From JAIOQJ01 sp963718635 (GTDB lineage Bacteria > Planctomycetota > Planctomycetia > Gemmatales > Gemmataceae): 64,000 nt of DNA. This document shows positions 56,780 through 64,000 of this stretch, in pieces (the first letter of the stretch is position 1; every line of letters begins with the position of its first letter). Location: assembly GCA_963718635.1 (NCBI GenBank), contig OY970367.1, positions 1,178,001 to 1,242,000 of the forward strand, in the 5' to 3' direction. The notes under the pieces were generated by a model. That model was not told where the DNA came from. It saw only the letters and a list, made by a program, of their open reading frames with translations, and did no database searches. A program made the position numbers and the translations under genes.

Positions 56780-57913
56780 TTGAAGGAGACAGCCATCAAC
56801 AATCTCGATCAATTGGCCGATCTCATCGAACGGGATCGGGAACCTTTGCTTGCGCAGTGGCGCGACAAGGTCAAACTACTACCCTCGGCGAAACATTTCG
56901 ATCTGCCGACGCTCAACGACCATATGCCCTTACTCGTAAGCGAACTGGTCGATGCGCTTCGGTCGCATCGCGACTCCGCTGTCGATAAAAAACTTCTCCA
57001 CGGCAGCCCACGCGCTCATGGATCGCAGCGAGTCCACGATGGCTTCGACATCAGCGAAGTCGTCGCCGAATACAACATCATGCGCGATTGCATTTACGCG
57101 GTTGCGGACCGCAACCAGCTGCACTGGCACGGGCAGGCGTTTCACATATTCAACCTCGTGTTAGATAGCGCTATCAGTGTGGCCGTCCGCACATTTGCTG
57201 ACGAACGGGCGCGCGAGGTACAACGCCGTCGCGAGGAATATTTGTCGTTCGTGGCCCACGACTTGCGCACTCCCCTTAATGCCATTTCTTTGGCAACGCG
57301 CGTTCTCGAAATGGCGTTGCCCGAAAAGAGCAACAACGCCCAGACCGGGCAAATGCTAAAAACGCTCAATCGCAATGTGCAGCAGCTTACCGCTCTCGTC
57401 GATAAAGTGCTTCACGAGAACATCAACCTTCAGACCGAAGTCGGCGTGAAACTCGAATGCCGTGAGTTCGACTTATGGCCCTTGGTGGAATCGCTGATTC
57501 ACGACCTGCATCCCGTGGCCGGAACGTCGAGCACGCAGTTAATCAATCATGTGCCGGAGGATTTGGTCGCCTACGCCGATGTCAACTTGGTACGGAGAGT
57601 CTTTCAGAACCTGATCGCCAACGCGATCGATCATACGGCGCACGGCGAGATCATCGTGAACGCCAAACAGACCGACTCTGGAGTCGAATGTCGGGTTATC
57701 GACAACGGTTCGGGAATCCCCGATGATCGTATCGGACTTATTTTCAACAAATTGGAAACGGACGCCGTCGCTGACGGGCGAACCGGCCTTGGTTTAGCAA
57801 TCGTTAAGACGTTCGTGGAAGCCCACAACGGAAAAGTGACGGTTGAGAGCAAGATCGGTGTCGGTACAACCTTCTGCTTTACGCTACCTAAAAGAGGTGG
57901 TAAGGTTTCGTAA
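56780..57913 (+). CDS. Histidine kinase with RsbRD-type N-terminal domain
   Basis: A 377-residue soluble kinase. The N-terminal helical domain (about 1-145: ADLIERDREPLLAQWRDKVK and VVAEYNIMRDCIY) resembles the RsbRD-N/globin-like sensor domain of the stressosome. HisKA has FVAHDLRTPLNAI with the phosphorylated His; HATPase_c has NLIANAIDHT, DNGSGIPD and GRTGLGLAIVKT. The start is a problem. A TTG at 56780 has no ribosome site, whereas AAGGAG (56783-56788) lies 6 nt before an ATC at 56795 in the same frame. Either initiation is at AUC or the base is a misread ATG. No response regulator is adjacent. Confidence 0.9.
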   Translation: MKETAINNLDQLADLIERDREPLLAQWRDKVKLLPSAKHFDLPTLNDHMPLLVSELVDALRSHRDSAVDKKLLHGSPRAHGSQRVHDGFDISEVVAEYNIMRDCIYAVADRNQLHWHGQAFHIFNLVLDSAISVAVRTFADERAREVQRRREEYLSFVAHDLRTPLNAISLATRVLEMALPEKSNNAQTGQMLKTLNRNVQQLTALVDKVLHENINLQTEVGVKLECREFDLWPLVESLIHDLHPVAGTSSTQLINHVPEDLVAYADVNLVRRVFQNLIANAIDHTAHGEIIVNAKQTDSGVECRVIDNGSGIPDDRIGLIFNKLETDAVADGRTGLGLAIVKTFVEAHNGKVTVESKIGVGTTFCFTLPKRGGKVS

Positions 57914-57919
57914 TGAATT

Positions 57920-57992
57920 GTAGGGAGGGTGAAGGCTCTGCGCAACCCACCTTTGTGAGAGGTGGGTTGCACAGAGCCTTCACCTTCCCTAC
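57920..57992. repeat. 32-bp inverted repeat, family B copy 2
   Basis: Arms 57920-57951 and 57961-57992 match except at two bases; loop 9 nt. The arm reads GTAGGGAGGGTGAAGGCTCT. It lies between convergent genes, like copy 1 at 8238-8313. Confidence 0.95.
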
Positions 57993-58035
57993 AAGAACTC
58001 GCCTTCTCTGAAAGCACTCAGCGAAGCGTTGGCAC

Positions 58036-58611
58036 TTACTTCGCATCAGCGCGGGCGATTGACTTGATGACGACATCCTCGATCGGACAGTCGCGGTCGA
58101 ACATTCCTTTTTCACCTGTTTTCGTTTTGCGGATCTTGTCCACGACATCCATGCCGTCGATTACCCGACCAAAGACGCAGTAGCCGACGCCGTCGGATTT
58201 CGGGCTGGCCTTGTCCAGAAATTCGTTGTACTTGACGTTGATGAAGAACTGCGAGGTGGCGCTGTCGGCCACGCGGGTGCGGGCCATGGCTACCGTGCCG
58301 CGCTCGTTCTTCAGGCCGTTGGAAGCTTCGTTTTTGATCGGCGGTTCGGTCTTCTTTTCCTTCTGGTCTTTGTCGAATCCCCCGCCTTGGACCATGAAGT
58401 CTTCGATCACGCGATGGAACACCGTGTTGTCGTAGTGCTTCTTATCCACATAGCCCAAGAAGTTCTTCACAGTGATCGGCGCCTTGTCTTCATAGAGCTC
58501 GATCTTGATCGGCCCCATCGACGTATCGACGACGACAACGGGATTAGCAGCTTGCGCGGCGGATGCGGTTGCCATGAATGCGAACACCCCAAGGAGAGAA
58601 GTCAATTTCAT
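58036..58611 (-). CDS. Exported cyclophilin-type peptidyl-prolyl isomerase
   Basis: About 191 residues with a clear signal peptide (SLLGVFAFMATASAAQA). The cyclophilin core has KHYDNTVFHRVIEDFMVQGG, then NERGTVAMAR, SQFFINV and YCVFGRVIDGMDVVDKI. The usual active-site residues F, R, Q, F and H are mostly present. It catalyses cis-trans proline isomerisation in the periplasm. The ATG at 58611 has a strong GGAGGAA site. The extended start at 58647 is not needed. Confidence 0.95.
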   Translation of the reverse strand: MKLTSLLGVFAFMATASAAQAANPVVVVDTSMGPIKIELYEDKAPITVKNFLGYVDKKHYDNTVFHRVIEDFMVQGGGFDKDQKEKKTEPPIKNEASNGLKNERGTVAMARTRVADSATSQFFINVKYNEFLDKASPKSDGVGYCVFGRVIDGMDVVDKIRKTKTGEKGMFDRDCPIEDVVIKSIARADAK

Positions 58612-58794
58612 ATTCGTTTCCTCCGACGAAGGACTTGATAGCCCCACCTTCGCAATGGAGCGATGAACGATCCAACAGTTAGGAAAGCAAAACGCCAGCG
58701 AAATTCAAGGTAGCAAGCTGTTCTTAATGCTGCACCGCATCATATAAAACACTGCAAGCAACCCTTTTCCCTTTCCCATCGAGCGTGGCCTCAC

Positions 58795-60798
58795 ATGAAA
58801 CAATTCCATCGGTGGGCGGCTTTGCACGTCCTCTATCTCATCGCTCTTCCGGCGTTTGGGCAACCGAAGTTCGATGACCCGAAAGTGAAGATGCCCGACG
58901 AAAAGACAATGGAGCTGATTCAACATCGGACAATCAAGTTGACCGAAGCACTGAAGGCGCTGCCGGCCTCGACGCCGGAATACGTTCGCGTCGATGTCGA
59001 AATCTGCCTGAAGGCCGCCGAGTGGGCGATACGACATCACGAGTTCTATGATGGGGGCAAAGCCGCTGTAGCAACGCTCGAGCTCGGCCTGCACGCGCAC
59101 AACGAAGCGGCAGCCGGAAAGCCTTCGTGGCTCAACGCGCCGGGCAAGGTTGTCGCTCGCGCGTACCGATCACGGGTTGATGGTTCGGTCCAGCCGTATG
59201 CCGTCTCCTATCCGGCTGAATACGGCAAAGACAAAACGAAGAAGTGGCGGCTCGACATCGTCCTGCATGGCCGCGATGGCACGATCTGCGAAACGAAATT
59301 CATCAGTTCGCACAATGGCAAAGCATTGAACAAAGACAACGATTTCGTGCAAATCGATATTTATGGTCGCGGCAACAACGCCTATCGTTGGGCCGGTGAA
59401 ACAGACGTATTCGAAGTTCGTGGCAACTTTGTCGACGATGAGAAAACGCTCGGCCGTGATTGTATCGATGTCAACCGCATGGTGTTGCGCGGGTTCTCGA
59501 TGGGCGGGGCCGGCACATGGCATCTCGGCTTGCATCATCCCAGCCGGTGGTGCGCAATTGGCCCGGGCGCTGGCTTCTCCACGACGCACTCCTACGCCAA
59601 ATCACTGCCAAACCCGCTGCCCGATTCGCAAGAGCCGCTGCTGCATATCTATGATGCGGTCGATTACGCCGAGAACGCCTTCAACGTTCCAATCGTAGCT
59701 TATAGCGGCGAAAAAGATCCTCAGAAAGCCGCGGCCGACAACATCGAGGCAAAGCTGAAGGAACTGAAGATCAACACGATGACCCATCTTATTGCGCCAG
59801 GGCTCGTGCATATGTTTCCCGCCGAATGGCAAAAGAAGGCAGAAGTGGAGTTCGCGAAATATGCCGCCCCGAAGAAGGAAGGAACCGACTCCCCGAAAAA
59901 AATCCGCTTCGTAACCTATACGCTCAAATTCGGCTTTTGCGGCTGGATCGAGCTGATGGAACTGGAACAACATTACAAGCAGGCTCGAGTCGAAGGCTCG
60001 TTCGAAAACGGCATCTATCGAGTGCAGACCCAAAACGTGCAAGCGCTGCGGGTGTGGCTGGACAAACGGTATGCCACGACGCAAGTTATCATCGATGGGG
60101 AGGCTATCCCAATTGTCGTCCATGGAAAAAGTCTTGTCAAAGAATTTCATTTTCCTGCATTCGCGAAACAAAAAGGCAAATGGATCCGTTACAACGAGGA
60201 ACTCGCAGCCGAGCGGCTGCATGAAAAGCGGAAAGCCCCTGGAGTCCAAGGTCCGATCGACGATGCTTTCACGCATGAGTTTTTATGTGTGAAAGGAACC
60301 GGCGTCGCTTGGAATGACGGCCCGGCAAAAGCGGCTGACGCCCAGCTTGAGCGCTTCGAACGCGAATGGGACAAGTGGATGCGCGGTAAGCTGGTCGTCA
60401 AGAAAGATACCGAAGTAACGAAGGACGACATCAACTCGAAGAACTTAATCCTTTTCGGCGATCCCGGCAGCAACACGCTCATCGCCAAAGTTCTCGGCGA
60501 CTTGCCGCTGAAGTGGAACAAAGATCAACTGGTCGTCGCCAGCCAGAAGTATGAGTCCGAAAAATACCTGCCGATGATGGTCTACCCCAATCCGTTGAAC
60601 ACGCGCAAGTACGTCGTGCTGAATAGCGGTCACACGTTTCACGAAGCCGAGTTCCGAGGCAGCAACGTGCTGCTCTTCCCGCGTCTCGGCGACTACGCTG
60701 TCGTTCGGCCGCTTCCCACCGCTAAAGACCCGGCTGCTTTTGAAGTGATGAAATCGGGCATCTTCAACGATTCGTGGAAGTTTGAGGGTAAAGAATAG
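58795..60798 (+). CDS. Exported alpha/beta hydrolase (peptidase S9-like)
   Basis: A 667-residue protein with a signal peptide (FHRWAALHVLYLIALPAFG). The alpha/beta fold starts near residue 140 (RLDIVLHGRDG), has a nucleophile elbow GFSMGGAG at about 235-242, and the acid/His region IVAYSGEKDPQ and LIAPGLVHMFPAEW. The second half (about 380-660) is beta-rich and unlike known hydrolases; NLILFGDPGSNTLIAKVL there resembles the C-terminal part of planctomycete prolyl-oligopeptidase-like proteins. It may act on peptides or polysaccharide esters outside the cell. A hairpin terminator (60811-60866) follows. Confidence 0.85.
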   Translation: MKQFHRWAALHVLYLIALPAFGQPKFDDPKVKMPDEKTMELIQHRTIKLTEALKALPASTPEYVRVDVEICLKAAEWAIRHHEFYDGGKAAVATLELGLHAHNEAAAGKPSWLNAPGKVVARAYRSRVDGSVQPYAVSYPAEYGKDKTKKWRLDIVLHGRDGTICETKFISSHNGKALNKDNDFVQIDIYGRGNNAYRWAGETDVFEVRGNFVDDEKTLGRDCIDVNRMVLRGFSMGGAGTWHLGLHHPSRWCAIGPGAGFSTTHSYAKSLPNPLPDSQEPLLHIYDAVDYAENAFNVPIVAYSGEKDPQKAAADNIEAKLKELKINTMTHLIAPGLVHMFPAEWQKKAEVEFAKYAAPKKEGTDSPKKIRFVTYTLKFGFCGWIELMELEQHYKQARVEGSFENGIYRVQTQNVQALRVWLDKRYATTQVIIDGEAIPIVVHGKSLVKEFHFPAFAKQKGKWIRYNEELAAERLHEKRKAPGVQGPIDDAFTHEFLCVKGTGVAWNDGPAKAADAQLERFEREWDKWMRGKLVVKKDTEVTKDDINSKNLILFGDPGSNTLIAKVLGDLPLKWNKDQLVVASQKYESEKYLPMMVYPNPLNTRKYVVLNSGHTFHEAEFRGSNVLLFPRLGDYAVVRPLPTAKDPAAFEVMKSGIFNDSWKFEGKE

Positions 60799-60810
60799 CA
60801 AGAGGCGTGA

Positions 60811-60866
60811 AAAGAGCCGCGCACGAAGTAAGCCATTTTAGACACTTACTTCGTGCGCGGCTCTTT
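60811..60866 (+). terminator. Strong hairpin terminator of the hydrolase gene
   Basis: Perfect 22-bp stem (AAAGAGCCGCGCACGAAGTA and its complement), 12-nt loop, ending in a short T-run, 12 nt after the stop. It works as a terminator in both directions. Confidence 0.85.
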
Positions 60867-60904
60867 ACATCAGTTAGCGTTGTTTCAGTTGGGTGCGCCA
60901 GCGG

Positions 60905-60982
60905 ATTCTGCCGAGCGGCGCGGCGTAAGCCCGCCGTGGTTCCGAACACACGGCGGGCTTACGCCGCGCCGCTCGGCAGAAT
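60905..60982. repeat. 34-bp perfect inverted repeat, family C copy 2
   Basis: Arms 60905-60938 and 60949-60982 are exact complements; loop GTTCCGAACA. Same core (GCGCGGCGTAAGCCC) as 39388-39455. Confidence 0.96.
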
Positions 60983-61115
60983 TGCCGGAAAGAGTTGCGC
61001 ACCCTTTCAGGTGGAGCGCGTCGATTGTCGAGTTGCCACGTTTTCATTCGGCTGTAGAGTAACCCCAACGTCCGGACCTGTGCATCACCGAGAACACACC
61101 GAGAAGGAGATCTTC

Positions 61116-61733
61116 ATGCCCTATTCGTTGCCGACCTTGCCTTATGCCTATAACGCGCTCGAGCCGCACATCGATGCCTTGACGATGGAAATCCATTCGC
61201 AACGGCATCACAAAGCCTATGTCGATAATTTGAACAAGGCGCTCGACGGACATGCCGATCTGGCGACCAAGCCGATCGAACAATTGCTGCGCGAAATCAA
61301 GAGCGTGCCCGAATCGATCCGTCAGGCGGTCATCAACAATGGCGGCGGACATGCCAACCATTCGCTCTTCTGGAACATCATGGCGCCCGGCGCCGGCGGC
61401 AAGCCGACCGGACCCTTGGGCGATGAAATCACCAGCACCTTTGGCGACTTTGCAGCGTTTCAGGCAAAGATCAAAGAAAACGCGCTCGGACAATTTGGCA
61501 GCGGCTGGTCGTGGCTGGTGTGGGATGGCGCCAAGCTGCAGCTGATTCGCCGTCCGAACCAGGATAGCCCTTGGATGGAAAGCCTGGTGCCGTTGCTCGG
61601 CGTGGACGTCTGGGAACACGCCTACTATCTGAAGTATCAAAACAAGCGTGCCGACTACGTGGACGCCTGGTGGAATACGGTGAATTGGAGCGCGGTTGGA
61701 GAAACGTTCAGCAAAGCGAAGGCAGGAAAGTGA
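61116..61733 (+). CDS. sodA: Superoxide dismutase (Mn/Fe family)
   Basis: About 205 residues. The metal ligands are in place: His 27 (EIHSQRHHKAY), His 82 (GGGHANHSLFW), Asp 164 and His 168 (DVWEHAYYL). The GGGHANH form, with Gly where iron enzymes have Gln, and the DVWEHAYYLKYQNKR end are typical of the manganese type, but cambialistic use cannot be excluded. It converts superoxide to hydrogen peroxide and oxygen. The start at 61116 has GAGAAGGAGA upstream; the much longer frame from 60807 runs through the palindrome and is not coding. Confidence 0.95.
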   Translation: MPYSLPTLPYAYNALEPHIDALTMEIHSQRHHKAYVDNLNKALDGHADLATKPIEQLLREIKSVPESIRQAVINNGGGHANHSLFWNIMAPGAGGKPTGPLGDEITSTFGDFAAFQAKIKENALGQFGSGWSWLVWDGAKLQLIRRPNQDSPWMESLVPLLGVDVWEHAYYLKYQNKRADYVDAWWNTVNWSAVGETFSKAKAGK

Positions 61734-61749
61734 CTGGACTGAAAGCAGC

Positions 61750-61808
61750 ACGAGCCTGAAGCGCCAGCGAAGAACCATTGAAAGTCTTCGCTAGCGCGTC
61801 AGGCTCGT
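61750..61808. repeat. 24-bp inverted repeat (CGAGCCTGAAGCGC family)
   Basis: Arms 61750-61773 and 61785-61808 with two mismatches. The same word recurs singly at 61829-61853 and at 54237-54256. It lies between convergent genes. Confidence 0.9.
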
Positions 61809-61860
61809 CCGAGGTTTCCAGCGGAGCACAAGCCTGAAGCGCAAGCGAAGAAAAGGGTGA

Positions 61861-62334
61861 TTACGCACCGTTCTTGTTGCATTCAGACGAACTAACAACC
61901 AGATCGAACCACATATCGTCGCCGTCGTTGATGTCGTTCATACCGAGCCATTCGACAATGCGGGCATCGTCGCGATTCGGGTAGAATTGTAGCCCGGTCG
62001 CCATGCCGTTGATCAAATGCATAATGCCGACGTTATCCTGCTTGCGGATAAACAAACGACGGCTGCGCGAGCCTTTGCCCAAACGCGGCAGGGGCGCTTC
62101 CAGTCCTGCAACTGGAGTGAGCGTGATATTCAAAAGCTGACGCGATGAAATATGTTTACGACCGATTAACGTTCTGACGCCTATCTGACAAAACTGATTG
62201 ACCGAAAGATCAACTTTATTGCCTTCGGGCCAGTAAAAGACCATTCCGGAGTATTGAATCCGTTCGTGCTCGTGATCGAACTTCTCGTTGCGTTCGCAAA
62301 CGAGCGTCAGTGTTCGGGCCGCCTGGGTTTCCAT
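61861..62334 (-). CDS. Hypothetical protein, beta-rich
   Basis: About 157 residues from ATG 62334 (GAGG 6 nt upstream). No known domain. The sequence alternates short strands (RTLTLVCERNEKF, RIQYSGMVFYWPEG, QLLNITLTPVAG) with a basic loop (LGKGSRSRRLFIRKQDN), and ends NDGDDMWFDLVVSSSECN. No signal peptide or membrane helix. It is convergent with sod, with the repeat 61750-61808 between them. Confidence 0.65.
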   Translation of the reverse strand: METQAARTLTLVCERNEKFDHEHERIQYSGMVFYWPEGNKVDLSVNQFCQIGVRTLIGRKHISSRQLLNITLTPVAGLEAPLPRLGKGSRSRRLFIRKQDNVGIMHLINGMATGLQFYPNRDDARIVEWLGMNDINDGDDMWFDLVVSSSECNKNGA

Positions 62335-62874
62335 CGTTGCCTCGGTGCTAAACAAGTGGTGTGTTATCGTCTCGGCGATAAAAATCAGCGATGTTGCGGT
62401 TATATGGCGGTTTGATCGAGAACTCGGCGACACGGATTGGGCATCCGATCAGCCGTCTATCGTGTTCTGAAGTGCTTATCCGTGCAGATCTTACACTGGT
62501 GCGAAACCAACCTTAACCAAACTACTCATCCTACCCTATTGTACATATTTTAGCGTCGGGCGAATCATTCATGTTAAAATACGTCGATTATAGCGCGCAT
62601 CAAGTTAAAACTTAACCGGAAGGGGTCGCAGTCTGGACAGCTCGACGCAACAAATCGCACAATCGGAAAAACCGAACCTCTATCCGAGCGTTCGCGGTCA
62701 TTCCTTATGCGAAGAGCGTTCCACCATCTGCACCGTCGTGATTCCTATCTAGCCAATTTGTTTGATGCGCATTCCGGCATCTTCAGCTCAACAAAATATG
62801 AGTCGCCAATATTTGTCAGAATGGAAGAATTTAAACTAACAGAGCGGGGTGGGCGGCCAAACATCGCCGAGGTA
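62335..62874. other. Long AT-richer intergenic region, no gene recognised
   Basis: 540 bases, the most AT-rich part of the window near 62500-62620. A 40-codon frame ending in CTVVIPI then TAG (about 62629-62751) recalls the start of family 2 glycosyltransferases but is too short to call. No hairpin of the families seen elsewhere. Confidence 0.45.
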
Positions 62875-64000
62875 TCAGGTGTTCGACATGGACGGCTTCA
62901 CGGCGCTGGAGATGTGCGATAAACGTTGCCGCAATCGTGCGCAAGGGCGTTCGACAACTACATAGATCATCATCGATGCAAGCAATGATAAGCAGAACGC
63001 CAACATCACTTGGTAAACGGGGCGCCAATCGCTCACGTGTACCCGGACCAACTGAATCATCTGATAATGCACCAGATATAGGCTGTACGAAAGCAGGCCG
63101 AGCAAACGCAGTGGCGCGATGTTCAACAGCCGGCATGGCGCCCAAGTGGAGAAGCGCACGGCCGTTACGAAAACCGGAATAAGGGCGATCGATTGAATCG
63201 TGTAACGGAAGGTCTGGCGAAAGTCGTCGTTTCGAAATAGGAACGTCCCAATAAGCGTGACCAGTCCGAGCGGCAAGAACACGAACTTCCAAGTTCTCTC
63301 ACTATACCTGCTGGCATCGAGCCAAGGGTTCCCATAAACGGCGAGCATGCAGCCGAAAAGAAGGGCATCGAGGCGGGTGTCAGTGCCAAACATCGTCCAA
63401 GCTGAGTTGCCATTGAAGCCAAAACGTATGGCACAGCGCCACGCCAGCACCACAAGGCAGACCGCCATAAAAATGAGAGCCATCCGTGCGCTTGAGCAGC
63501 CGCGGCGCCTCAACAGTAGATACACAACAGGAAACAACAGGTAGAAATGTTCTTCTACAGCTAGGGACCAGTTGACTTCCGTGCCCGGCGGAATGCCTAA
63601 ATTGTTCGCCACAATAGCGTAGTAATTGGCTAAATGCACGCTCTGGAAAAAGACCGCCCGCCCGAGCAACGGTCCTTGAAATTCATCGCGCGGCGGGAGA
63701 AAGCCGCTTAAGGCCGTCAAGGTTGTAAGAGCGAGAACGAGATAGAACGGAGGTAGAATTCGCAGGATCCGGCGAAGATAGAAATCGCGCAAGCTTATAC
63801 GTCCGCGTTTGGCATATTCCAATCGCAGCAAGGTCGTGATCAAGTATCCGCTGAGGAAAAAGAAAACCGTCACGCCGAAAAGACCCGGAACGATGTGTTC
63901 GAGGCCGGCATGGCTGAGGAACACGATCAATATCGAAAGTGCGCGTAAACCGTTGAGCGATGGAATTACCGACGACCGGCCGCCTTTTTGTGCAACTGGA
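62875..64000 (-). CDS. Acyltransferase family 3 (OafA-like), 5' end cut by window edge
   Basis: The minus-strand frame continues through the right edge; upstream of the TTG-initiated frame at 63930 it reads SSVIPSLNGLRALSILIVFL, the usual N-terminus of this family. Eight to nine membrane helices are visible, with FGVTVFFFLSGYLITTLLR, then RDFYLRRILRILPPFYLVL, VNWSLAVEEHFYLLFPV (catalytic region) and SYSLYLVHYQMI. These enzymes O-acylate cell-surface polysaccharides. The true start lies outside the window. Confidence 0.93.
   Translation of the reverse strand, partial: PVAQKGGRSSVIPSLNGLRALSILIVFLSHAGLEHIVPGLFGVTVFFFLSGYLITTLLRLEYAKRGRISLRDFYLRRILRILPPFYLVLALTTLTALSGFLPPRDEFQGPLLGRAVFFQSVHLANYYAIVANNLGIPPGTEVNWSLAVEEHFYLLFPVVYLLLRRRGCSSARMALIFMAVCLVVLAWRCAIRFGFNGNSAWTMFGTDTRLDALLFGCMLAVYGNPWLDASRYSERTWKFVFLPLGLVTLIGTFLFRNDDFRQTFRYTIQSIALIPVFVTAVRFSTWAPCRLLNIAPLRLLGLLSYSLYLVHYQMIQLVRVHVSDWRPVYQVMLAFCLSLLASMMIYVVVERPCARLRQRLSHISSAVKPSMSNT

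Larger units (their letters stand above)
60799..61115. other. Intergenic, terminator and family C palindrome
   Basis: Contains the terminator 60811-60866 and the repeat 60905-60982, then the sod promoter region. No gene. Confidence 0.55.

Noticed and set aside
60807..61115. N-terminal extension of superoxide dismutase
   Set aside because: The frame runs through two palindromes, while a strong ribosome site and the conserved start are at 61116.
62629..62751. Glycosyltransferase remnant ending CTVVIPI
   Set aside because: Only about 40 codons and one short motif-like word; chance cannot be excluded.
62707..62922. Small gene of 71 residues
   Set aside because: It overlaps the end of the acyltransferase gene on the other strand, with no homology and no ribosome site.
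1..64000. tRNA, rRNA or CRISPR arrays
   Set aside because: No cloverleaf with a GTTCGA-type arm, no rRNA words and no regular spacer array were found by eye; the only regular tandem repeat (22195-22450) has no unique spacers.

Overview
The window is a piece of a planctomycete chromosome, probably from the Gemmatales or a near relative. The evidence is a set of lineage-typical families: a DUF1559 pseudopilin-like protein, DUF1552 and DUF1592 surface-protein genes, a TIGR03000 protein, a sigma factor coupled to a Ser/Thr kinase, a second membrane kinase, a DUF4337 protein, an HTTM operon, a repeat protein with an N-terminal LEDR-type motif, and a PilM-led operon. No rRNA, tRNA, CRISPR array or phage structural genes were seen.

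Layout. 1-2856: DUF4337 fragment, BON protein, DUF5131/Gp37-Gp68 protein, CobL. 3215-8177: a DpdE-like SNF2 helicase followed by an unknown ~520-residue partner. 8318-14728 (minus): three-gene PilM operon. 15009-18699 (minus): a membrane HhH/TerB/J-like protein followed by an orphan BrxL. 18969-22134: membrane/PQQ-propeller protein and inorganic pyrophosphatase. 22135-23460: 64-bp tandem repeats, a REP-associated transposase remnant and a SUKH immunity-type gene between GGGGACAGCGT palindromes. 23493-27391 (minus): ECF sigma factor, kinase and DUF1559 protein. 27711-33779: FG-GAP repeat protein, second kinase, RidA. 33798-38994 (minus): DUF1552-DUF1592-HMA operon and TIGR03000 protein. 39651-44376: HTTM operon and HflX. 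44468-46440: small protein plus HEPN-like protein, chorismate-lyase-like protein, DUF4288 protein. 46727-50669: FAH-family hydrolase, fumarase, peptidase-MA-like protein. 51065-52462: IS4 transposase. 52723-57913: MFS transporter, then an FHA-GAF-PP2C phosphatase, ClpS and an RsbRD-type histidine kinase. 58036-64000: cyclophilin, exported alpha/beta hydrolase, superoxide dismutase, an unknown protein and a 5'-truncated acyltransferase.

Two properties cut across the window. First, about 16 genes carry a reading-frame break although the family sequence continues intact in another frame. This looks more like single-base sequence errors than gene decay. I annotate such genes as one locus with the break position. 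Second, the intergenic spaces hold more than a dozen long near-perfect inverted repeats. Several fall into families with copies tens of kilobases apart, and a degraded REP-associated tyrosine transposase lies in the densest repeat block.

The most likely sources of undescribed biology are the BrxL plus TM/HhH/TerB/J-like pair, the DpdE-like helicase plus unknown partner, and the small-protein plus HEPN pair.
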